From NCBI GenBank assembly GCA_938010795.1, contig CALLVB010000028.1:1-10054 (forward strand): a DNA stretch of 10,054 nt. Direction: 5' to 3'. Positions 5,372-10,054 of this stretch are shown here, in pieces. Made by a program: the position numbers and the translations under genes. The notes beneath the pieces were generated by a model. That model saw only the letters and a program-made list of their open reading frames with translations. It was not told the DNA's origin and made no database searches. Source of the DNA: Minisyncoccota bacterium (GTDB lineage Bacteria > Patescibacteriota > Minisyncoccia > Phycocordibacterales > GCA-2747955). Numbering within the stretch: the first letter of the stretch is position 1; the number at the start of each line of letters is the position of its first letter.

Positions 5372-6796
5372 ATGGATACCTATAACATGTACATAGCAGG
5401 AGAGTTCAGAACAGGAGAAGAAAAGTTGGAAGTGTCTAATCCACATACAGGAAAGGTTTTTGCCGAGACTTACAAGGCATCAGAGAAAGATTTCGAAGAT
5501 GCGACAGTGGCCGCACAGCAAGTACAAGTAGCTATGGCACACATGACAAGTAAGGAGCGGTATGAAATTTTACGACACATATCTGATAGGTTAGACGAAG
5601 ATTCTGAGAGGTTAGGAAAAATTTTAGCAATGGAGGCGGGTAAGCCTTTTGTGTACGCACATGGAGAAATTAAGAGAGCGGTACAAACGTTTCTTACTGC
5701 TGCTGAGGAAGCAAAACGTATGCCTGGCGAAGAAGTGATGAGGCTTGACTGGACACCTGCAGGGAAAGGACGAATGGGTGTTGTACGCCAAGCTCCTGTA
5801 GGGTTAGTTGCTGGTATTGCTCCATTTAATTTTCCACTTAACTTGGCTGCACATAAAATTGCTCCTGCAATTGCAGCCGGGTGTCCTATTGTGCTCAAGC
5901 CTGCGTCTGCGACTCCACTTTCGTGTTTAGAACTTGCAAAAATCATAGATGAAACAAGTTTGCCTAAGGGTGCAGTTTCAATTATGCCAATGGATAGAGA
6001 GACAGGAAATAAGCTAGTTACTGATCCACGGTATAACCTGTTGTCATTTACAGGATCGCCGGTTGTTGGATGGAAGATGAAAGAGCAAGCAGGTAAGAAA
6101 AAAGTTGTGTTAGAGCTTGGAGGTAATGCTGCTGTAATTATTACTGAATCAGCAAACATTGGAGAGGCATTACCTCGATGTATCGTGGGAGGTTTTGCGT
6201 ATCAAGGACAGGTTTGTATACATACGCAACGATACATTGTTCACGAAACTCACTATGAGGAATTTCTAAAAACAATGAAAAAGGGAGTTGAATCTCTTAA
6301 GTTAGGAGAGCCTGAACATGAAGAGACTGAGTTTAGTGCAATGATTGATGAGAAAAATGCCATGAGGGTTGAAGAGTGGGTCAAGGAAGCAGTAGAAGCG
6401 GGAGCAACGCTAATAACAGGAGGAAATAGAGATGGTGCATTTATGGAATCAACTATTCTTACCAATGTTCCGAAAGATACAAAAGTGGTACAAGAAGAAG
6501 TATTCGGGCCTGTGATAGTTATTGAATCCTATAGTGATTTTGATGAAGCAATCAAAGAAGTAAATGAAAGCCAGTTTGGATTGCAGGCTGGGATTTACAC
6601 AAACAACACAGAAGAACTCGGACGTGCATTTAGGGAGCTGCATGTTGGTGGAGTTATTCACAACGATGTACCAACGTTTAGAGTTGATCATATGCCATAC
6701 GGAGGTGTTAAAGAATCAGGACTAGGAAGAGAAGGTGTAAAGTATGCAATAGCAGATATGTTAGAGCCTAAAATATTAGTGACAAAAGATTTATAA
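5372..6796 (+). CDS. NAD(P)-dependent aldehyde dehydrogenase
   Basis: A complete 474-residue ALDH-superfamily enzyme that oxidises an aldehyde to the acid (or thioester) with NAD(P). The motifs are in place: APFNFPLNLAAHK with oxyanion Asn153, VLKPASATP with cofactor-binding Lys176, FTGSPVVG (Rossmann loop), LELGGN with general-base Glu248, GQVCIHTQR with nucleophile Cys282, EEVFGPV, and PYGGVKESGLGREG at the end. Length is normal for a soluble ALDH. The ATG lies 2 bases after the upstream stop, within TAATTAATTATG, so the two genes are probably one operon and translationally coupled. No separate promoter or Shine-Dalgarno is seen. The substrate is unknown; context points to an aldehyde from 2-oxoacid decarboxylation, but lactaldehyde or semialdehydes are equally possible from sequence alone. 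A strong terminator begins at the stop codon. Confidence 0.92.
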   Translation: MDTYNMYIAGEFRTGEEKLEVSNPHTGKVFAETYKASEKDFEDATVAAQQVQVAMAHMTSKERYEILRHISDRLDEDSERLGKILAMEAGKPFVYAHGEIKRAVQTFLTAAEEAKRMPGEEVMRLDWTPAGKGRMGVVRQAPVGLVAGIAPFNFPLNLAAHKIAPAIAAGCPIVLKPASATPLSCLELAKIIDETSLPKGAVSIMPMDRETGNKLVTDPRYNLLSFTGSPVVGWKMKEQAGKKKVVLELGGNAAVIITESANIGEALPRCIVGGFAYQGQVCIHTQRYIVHETHYEEFLKTMKKGVESLKLGEPEHEETEFSAMIDEKNAMRVEEWVKEAVEAGATLITGGNRDGAFMESTILTNVPKDTKVVQEEVFGPVIVIESYSDFDEAIKEVNESQFGLQAGIYTNNTEELGRAFRELHVGGVIHNDVPTFRVDHMPYGGVKESGLGREGVKYAIADMLEPKILVTKDL

Positions 6797-6834
6797 AGAT
6801 TAAATTAGAGCGGCCGACAGGCCGCTTTAATCTT
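6796..6834. terminator. Bidirectional terminator between the ALDH gene and tsaD
   Basis: AAGATTAAA (6796-6804) pairs with TTTAATCTT (6826-6834), and inside it GCGGCC (6810-6815) pairs with GGCCGC (6820-6825) around GACA; only TTAGA is left unpaired. It starts at the last base of the ALDH stop codon and includes the tsaD stop and last codons. It can serve both convergent transcripts, with T-rich 3' arms in each direction. Confidence 0.8.
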
Positions 6835-7996
6835 CAAGAGATAATCTTCCAGTGACACGTTCTGTATCATTTGGATACTTTTTATTTATAAAACGTCGGT
6901 ACCCAGCAATTCCAATCATCACAGCATTGTCGCCAGTGTATTTTTTCGGAGAGAGGAATAATTGTACTCCTTCTTGTTTACATAATTCAGTGAACTTCTC
7001 TCTCAAATGGTTATTCGCTGAAACACCACCTCCGATAATGAGTGAAGTCGGTCCGTATTCATGGATCGCATTTTTTGTTTTTTTGATAAGTACCTCAGCG
7101 ATAGACTCTTCGAGTTCAAAGGATAATTCACGCCGGAATGTATCAGTTATTTCTCGTTGCTTGTCTACAAGAGTGAGTACGGCTGTTTTAAGTCCAGAAA
7201 AGGAGAAGTCGTAATTTTTAGTATGGAGCATCGGTCTTGGTAGTTCAATCTCAACAGTAGAGTGTGCGGTCCTATACTCATCAGCAAACTTTGATATTTG
7301 TGGTCCACCAGGATAGGGAATACCGATAAGTCGTGCGGATTTATCGTACGCTTCACCCACAGCATCATCTAACGTTTGCCCTATTTTTTTGTATGCATGT
7401 TCTGAATCGGCAATCACAAGCTCGGTGTGACCTCCAGAGATAAGAAGATTCAGGTTTGGAAAACCAGGATCTAATATAGTGAACACACCAGACTCGTCTT
7501 GAGAGATCAGGCTAGCATACATATGTCCTTCCATATGGTTAGTTGGTACAAGTTCTGCATTAAGTAATAGAGATAGTGCTCGTGCAAAGTTGAATCCCGT
7601 CCACAGTGCCATCTCGAGTCCTGGCCCATAGGTAACTGCAAGAACATCAATGTGCGGCATTTCGTATTGTTCATAAAAACGCACAAGAAGTTCTAAATTA
7701 TCAGGATCTCGTTCTAGTAATTTAGAGACAATGTCGAGCAGTTCTTGTGGCATATCAGTTGTCTCTTTACGTTTAGTCAGGAGTGATGATTCCTCGAGTG
7801 CAGCAATAAGGAGAGGGTAGAGATTTTTTGTATGCTCACGTTTTGCAACAGCAGGAAAGACACCTCCATACTCTTGATGAATATCTATTTGAGAGTTAAG
7901 TTGTTCAGACAAAATAGTAAACTCTTTTTCAGAATGAAACTCAAAAACAGCCAAAGCAGTTTCGTCACATGATGTCTCTAATGCAAGTAATTTCAT
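6827..7996 (-). CDS. tsaD: tRNA N6-adenosine threonylcarbamoyltransferase TsaD
   Basis: Catalytic subunit of the complex that transfers threonylcarbamoyl to A37 of ANN-decoding tRNAs (t6A), a universal cytosolic modification. It starts MKLLALETSCDET. It carries HQEYGGVFPAVAKREH (40-55), the metal-binding HMEGH (His154, His158), LLISGGHTELV, GEAYDKSARLIG, PYPGGP, FSFSGLKTAV, GGGVSANNHLRE and YTGDNAVMIG with Asp356. At 389 residues it is some 50 longer than E. coli TsaD. The extra residues are mainly a charged, probably helical insert at about 74-113 between EESSLL and PHIDVLAV, plus a short one before LLISGGH. Its -10 box ends 7 bases before the ATG. The 3' end is partly duplicated at 3567-3617. 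Both sides of the gene carry hairpins with an AGCGGC core. TsaB, TsaC and TsaE are not in this window. Confidence 0.95.
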   Translation of the reverse strand: MKLLALETSCDETALAVFEFHSEKEFTILSEQLNSQIDIHQEYGGVFPAVAKREHTKNLYPLLIAALEESSLLTKRKETTDMPQELLDIVSKLLERDPDNLELLVRFYEQYEMPHIDVLAVTYGPGLEMALWTGFNFARALSLLLNAELVPTNHMEGHMYASLISQDESGVFTILDPGFPNLNLLISGGHTELVIADSEHAYKKIGQTLDDAVGEAYDKSARLIGIPYPGGPQISKFADEYRTAHSTVEIELPRPMLHTKNYDFSFSGLKTAVLTLVDKQREITDTFRRELSFELEESIAEVLIKKTKNAIHEYGPTSLIIGGGVSANNHLREKFTELCKQEGVQLFLSPKKYTGDNAVMIGIAGYRRFINKKYPNDTERVTGRLSLED

Positions 7997-8003
7997 ACCA
8001 ACG

Positions 8004-8012
8004 ATTTTATCA
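8004..8012 (-). promoter_or_regulatory. Extended -10 (TGA-TAAAAT) for tsaD, near-leaderless
   Basis: On the minus strand TGATAAAAT ends 7 bases before the tsaD ATG. No Shine-Dalgarno precedes the ATG and no properly spaced -35 box is obvious. Confidence 0.5.
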
Positions 8013-8023
8013 TGAAGTATTGT

Positions 8024-8045
8024 AAAAGCCGCTCAAGAGCGGCTT
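8024..8045 (-). terminator. Terminator of the thymidine kinase-acetyltransferase transcript
   Basis: In the minus-strand RNA AAGCCGCT-CTTG-AGCGGCTT forms an 8-bp stem with a tetraloop followed by TT, so the run after the GC stem is four T. It lies 12 bases after the acetyltransferase stop and just upstream of the tsaD promoter, which it insulates. Confidence 0.8.
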
Positions 8046-8057
8046 AACAAGACCACA

Positions 8058-8468
8058 TTATAGATCAAGGCGCATAGTGATTTCTCGGATCCCAAAAGGA
8101 TTTTCTTTCAAGAAATTTTCAAAACCAATTGGGTCGTCAGCCATAAGGGCGAAACCAAACTGTTCTTGTTTGTAGAACCCGATGAGTTCTGGTCCACAAG
8201 TCAGTAATAGTTTGTAATAATTTAGTTTTTTTGCATACGCAATTGCTTCAAGAATCACCTTAGTAGCAAGTCCTTGTGATCTAAAATCATCTTCAGTCAA
8301 TACATCCTCAATATGTCCATGGTAGCCTCGTTTGTTTGCACATGAAGGCATTTGAAGTGATGAGATTTTTTCCCCAGGACCAACAGATCGTATTATGATC
8401 TGTGGACAGGAAGCTATCCCATCTGGATGATACCAAGTTTCATTGTTTATTGTGTGTCGTACTGTCAT
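8058..8468 (-). CDS. GNAT-family N-acetyltransferase, GNA1-like
   Basis: A 136-residue single-domain acetyltransferase using acetyl-CoA. Motif A is clear: GHIEDVLTEDDFRSQGLATKVI (51-72), with the RxxGxA pyrophosphate-binding loop RSQGLA at 63-68. Motif B follows with NYYKLLLTCGPELIGFYKQEQFGF (83-106). The GHIEDV...YYK(x)LLxC...FY...GF arrangement recalls glucosamine-6-phosphate N-acetyltransferase (GNA1), but the substrate cannot be decided from this. The frame is open upstream to 8543, overlapping the thymidine kinase gene. I prefer the ATG at 8468 because AGGAGG stands 9 bases before it and conserved sequence begins there. It starts 38 bases after the thymidine kinase stop and shares its terminator, so the two are probably co-transcribed. 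Confidence 0.85.
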   Translation of the reverse strand: MTVRHTINNETWYHPDGIASCPQIIIRSVGPGEKISSLQMPSCANKRGYHGHIEDVLTEDDFRSQGLATKVILEAIAYAKKLNYYKLLLTCGPELIGFYKQEQFGFALMADDPIGFENFLKENPFGIREITMRLDL

Positions 8469-8477
8469 GGTTGAATA

Positions 8478-8483
8478 CCTCCT
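8478..8483 (-). promoter_or_regulatory. Shine-Dalgarno AGGAGG that fixes the acetyltransferase start
   Basis: A perfect AGGAGG 9 bases before the ATG at 8468. It is the strongest ribosome binding site in the window and sits before an internal operon gene, which contrasts with the leaderless starts of genes next to promoters. Confidence 0.8.
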
Positions 8484-8506
8484 GATCAGTATGATAGCAG
8501 ATATCT

Positions 8507-9085
8507 CTAGATACCTATTTTTTCTTTCCAGTGTCTTCGGCAATATGAAACATACCTATCATTCCCACCGATCTCTGTTTGGGGTCCTTCTTGTAGGGCG
8601 TTTCCCTCTGTATCTACCCGAACAGTCATAATTGCCTTACTACCACAATCACAAATAGTTTTAATTTCTTCGAGATTATCTGCCAATGCCAAGAGCTGTT
8701 CTGAGCCAGGGAATAATGTTCCTTTAAAATCAGTTCTCAACCCATAACACATCACCGGAATAGAGAGCTTGTCAACAACTTCACTTAATTGCCATACGTG
8801 GTCACGCGATAGGAGGTGGCACTCATCAACGAGAACACATGCAACAGGAGAGAGTGCGTGTTGTCTGGTAATATCAGCGAACATATCAGTCTTATTATTA
8901 AATGTTTGTGCAGGACTGTGTATACCAATCCGTGAACCAATCACTGCTTCACCCATCCGATCGTCTACCTCTGCGTTATAAAGGAGTACATCCATACCCC
9001 TCTCACCATAGTTATATGCAGTTTGCAATAAAGCTGTTGATTTACCGGCATTCATTCCTGAGTATTTAAAATATAGTTTTGCCAT
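8507..9085 (-). CDS. tdk: Thymidine kinase (TK1 family)
   Basis: Cytosolic type II thymidine kinase, phosphorylating thymidine with ATP in pyrimidine salvage. The 192-residue protein has the P-loop GMNAGKST (10-17), the Walker B/catalytic segment VLVDECH (84-90, Glu88 as base), YGLRTDFKGTLFPGS (114-128) and the lasso-loop region near GGNDRYVSY. Zinc ligands are Cys145, Cys147, Cys182 and His185 (CDCG and CRRH), as in E. coli Tdk. A TTG 30 bases upstream stays in frame, but MAKLYFKYSG is the family's normal N-terminus, so the ATG at 9085 is used. It heads a minus-strand pair with the acetyltransferase and is divergent from the 153-residue unknown. A salvage kinase suits a host-dependent organism with limited nucleotide synthesis, an inference beyond this window. 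Confidence 0.95.
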   Translation of the reverse strand: MAKLYFKYSGMNAGKSTALLQTAYNYGERGMDVLLYNAEVDDRMGEAVIGSRIGIHSPAQTFNNKTDMFADITRQHALSPVACVLVDECHLLSRDHVWQLSEVVDKLSIPVMCYGLRTDFKGTLFPGSEQLLALADNLEEIKTICDCGSKAIMTVRVDTEGNALQEGPQTEIGGNDRYVSYCRRHWKEKIGI

Positions 9086-9090
9086 ACGTA

Positions 9091-9096
9091 TATATA
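9091..9096 (-). promoter_or_regulatory. Possible -10 (TATATA) for thymidine kinase
   Basis: TATATA ends 5 bases before the ATG, with an alternative TGA-TAATCT slightly upstream. Either choice gives a leader of only a few bases, and no Shine-Dalgarno is visible. The exact box is uncertain in this AT-rich stretch. Confidence 0.3.
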
Positions 9097-9133
9097 GATT
9101 ATCACAAAGTACCAATTGTGTTCACCGTATTTT

Positions 9134-9162
9134 TTGACAAACATTACTGTAGTCATTATTAT
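9134..9162 (+). promoter_or_regulatory. Classical promoter TTGACA-N17-TATTAT for the 153-residue gene
   Basis: A perfect -35 box (9134-9139) and a 5-of-6 -10 box (9157-9162) at the ideal 17-base spacing. Transcription from about 9169 leaves a 27-base leader containing AGAAGGAG (9183-9190), 5 bases before the ATG. This is the best sigma70-type promoter in the window. Confidence 0.75.
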
Positions 9163-9195
9163 GTTTTCTAGCGCGTAAATATAGAAGGAGAACGC

Positions 9196-9657
9196 ATGAC
9201 TGATACATCGTATGTTGACACACACAAGAGACTAATGGAGTTAACCTTGGTTGAGACTGCAAAACTAATTGTGTTTATAGAGAGTCTGGGAGGATACTTT
9301 GGTTTCTTTACTTATGAGCTTGAAGAACATTCAAACATCACGTTTAAACGGTCTTTTGGTAAAGAAGAATCAGAGAATGAAGAAGGATTTTTGACATATC
9401 CAGCACTGTTTAGTTTTCTCGAGGAGCTAAATTTATTTTTAGATGAACCAATTACTATCGAGAGAATTGATTTTTTAGAACGTCTCGCTGTTGAGATAAT
9501 GCTCCTTCTCAAGACCGGTGATGCAAAAAGAATTTCACAAGTTCCTGATAAGGAAATAAGCAATTCCAAAAGAGCTTATGAAAGTGATCTTCCTGCACAG
9601 TCTTTGATAGTCGATTTTCAATTTGGATTTATCGTTCACGAAGAAGAGGCAGCCTAA
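9196..9657 (+). CDS. Hypothetical acidic 153-residue protein
   Basis: I do not recognise this protein. It looks soluble and is Glu-rich, with no signal peptide. The first 35 residues (TDTSYVDTHKRLMELTLVET onward) look helical, followed by a segment GGYFGFFTYELEEHSNITF with alternating hydrophobics. A leucine-rich helix pair (ALFSFLEELNLFLDEPITIE, then DFLERLAVEIMLLL) follows, and it ends FQFGFIVHEEEAA. The start has a strong Shine-Dalgarno and a near-consensus promoter, so it is probably well expressed. It is monocistronic: the stop codon lies in the loop of a terminator hairpin. The helical, acidic character would fit a protein-binding role, but no domain supports any specific function. Confidence 0.8.
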   Translation: MTDTSYVDTHKRLMELTLVETAKLIVFIESLGGYFGFFTYELEEHSNITFKRSFGKEESENEEGFLTYPALFSFLEELNLFLDEPITIERIDFLERLAVEIMLLLKTGDAKRISQVPDKEISNSKRAYESDLPAQSLIVDFQFGFIVHEEEAA

Positions 9658-9670
9658 GGGCTGCTTTTTT
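9647..9670 (+). terminator. Terminator containing the stop codon in its loop
   Basis: GCAGCC (9649-9654) pairs with GGCTGC (9659-9664), extended by weaker outer pairs, with six T at 9665-9670. The loop TAAG contains the TAA stop of the 153-residue gene, and the last T of the tail begins the next extended -10 box. Signals are packed with almost no spacer. Confidence 0.85.
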
Positions 9671-9678
9671 GCTACAAT
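9670..9678 (+). promoter_or_regulatory. Extended -10 (TGC-TACAAT) for the HIT gene, leaderless
   Basis: TGCTACAAT begins at the end of the terminator T tract and ends exactly 6 bases before the ATG at 9685, matching the spacing at rpiB and mraY. No Shine-Dalgarno is present. Confidence 0.6.
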
Positions 9679-9684
9679 AAAAGT

Positions 9685-10054
9685 ATGAGAGAAAAAACTA
9701 TTTTTGAGAAAATTGTAGATAGGGAAATCCCTGCACGAATTGTGTATGAAGATGAAAAGCACCTAGCTTTTTTAGATATACAACCTTTTGAGAAAGGACA
9801 CACACTCGTAATCCCAAAATATCCATATGTAACCGTAGACGAGATGAGCGAAGAAGCATACCTGGCTTTGCAGTCTGTAGTACATAAAGTTGCTTTGCAA
9901 ATAAGAAGCACAACCGGTTGTGGTCTGAATATCCATCAAAACAATTTACCCATTGCGCACCAGGTCGTTCCACACGTGCATTTCCATGTAATCCCCAGAT
10001 GTGAAGAAAAAGATGCATACAGAAACGATAACCATACAGCTTATGGGTCTGATG
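9685..10054 (+). CDS. HIT-family nucleotide hydrolase/transferase, 3' end missing
   Basis: The first 123 codons of a histidine-triad protein, cut by the right edge. It begins MREKTIFEKIVDREIPARIV, the standard HIT opening, and continues YEDEKHLAFLDIQPFEKGHTLVIPK. The active-site triad is PHVHFHVIPR, with the central His of HxHxH as nucleophile. Family members (HinT or Ap4A hydrolase types) hydrolyse nucleoside phosphoramidates or dinucleoside polyphosphates in the cytosol. The usual NNGxxAGQ before the triad reads NNLPIAHQ here, with His where Gly is common. The segment shown covers nearly the whole domain, since these proteins are mostly 110-150 residues. It is separately transcribed from its own leaderless promoter. 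Confidence 0.9.
   Translation, partial: MREKTIFEKIVDREIPARIVYEDEKHLAFLDIQPFEKGHTLVIPKYPYVTVDEMSEEAYLALQSVVHKVALQIRSTTGCGLNIHQNNLPIAHQVVPHVHFHVIPRCEEKDAYRNDNHTAYGSD

Noticed and set aside
5470..6159. A 229-codon open frame on the minus strand inside the aldehyde dehydrogenase gene
   Set aside because: The plus-strand frame carries every ALDH motif; the antisense frame has no recognisable domain and no initiation signals, so it is a codon-bias shadow.
8469..8543. Longer N-terminus for the acetyltransferase, starting at 8543
   Set aside because: It overlaps the thymidine kinase 3' end, has no ribosome binding site, and the added residues show no family similarity; AGGAGG supports the ATG at 8468.
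9086..9115. TTG-initiated extension of thymidine kinase
   Set aside because: It adds ten residues before the family's usual N-terminus and overlaps the probable promoter.
1..10054. Recoded UGA (as in Gracilibacteria/SR1)
   Set aside because: All recognised genes translate through their conserved motifs with the standard bacterial code, and in-frame TGA is not needed anywhere.

Overview
The window looks like chromosomal DNA from a small-genome bacterium of the Patescibacteria (CPR), most likely a Parcubacteria/Paceibacteria-type lineage. This placement is an inference from gene content and style, not a measured phylogeny. It rests on AT-rich coding DNA, short intergenic gaps, a MutY-like glycosylase without iron-sulfur cysteines or NUDIX domain, a TsaD with an extra internal segment, and several genes whose -10 promoter box sits only 6-8 bases before the ATG (predicted leaderless mRNAs). 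All stops are TAA or TAG, with no sign of recoded UGA.

Layout. At 1-548 (+) is the 3' part of a MutY-like DNA glycosylase, convergent with a small membrane protein gene (554-1090, -). A tRNA-Ser(GCU) follows (1157-1243) with its terminator. Then comes a 330-base gene-free stretch holding an inverted 19-base copy and a direct 14-base copy of the tRNA 3' end and a GC-rich, foldable block. Next are rpiB (1616-2131), mraY (2139-3197) and an 87-residue unknown (3255-3518), all +, closed by a strong terminator.

A two-gene + operon then encodes a catabolic-type acetolactate synthase-like ThDP enzyme (3723-5369) and an NAD(P)-dependent aldehyde dehydrogenase (5372-6796). It is preceded by overlapping palindromes. 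A short relic of the tsaD 3' end lies before it (3567-3617, -) and intact tsaD lies after it (6827-7996, -), in the same orientation. The operon is therefore bracketed by direct repeats of the tsaD 3' end, which looks like the footprint of an insertion or duplication.

The rest is tsaD (-), a thymidine kinase-acetyltransferase pair (9085-8058, -), a 153-residue acidic unknown with a classical promoter and RBS (9196-9657, +), and a HIT-family hydrolase cut by the window edge (9685 onward, +).

Together these are housekeeping functions: DNA repair, t6A tRNA modification, thymidine salvage, pentose phosphate metabolism and peptidoglycan lipid I synthesis. Into them a small pyruvate/aldehyde metabolism module seems to have been placed. 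No CRISPR array, insertion sequence, phage gene or defence system was seen.
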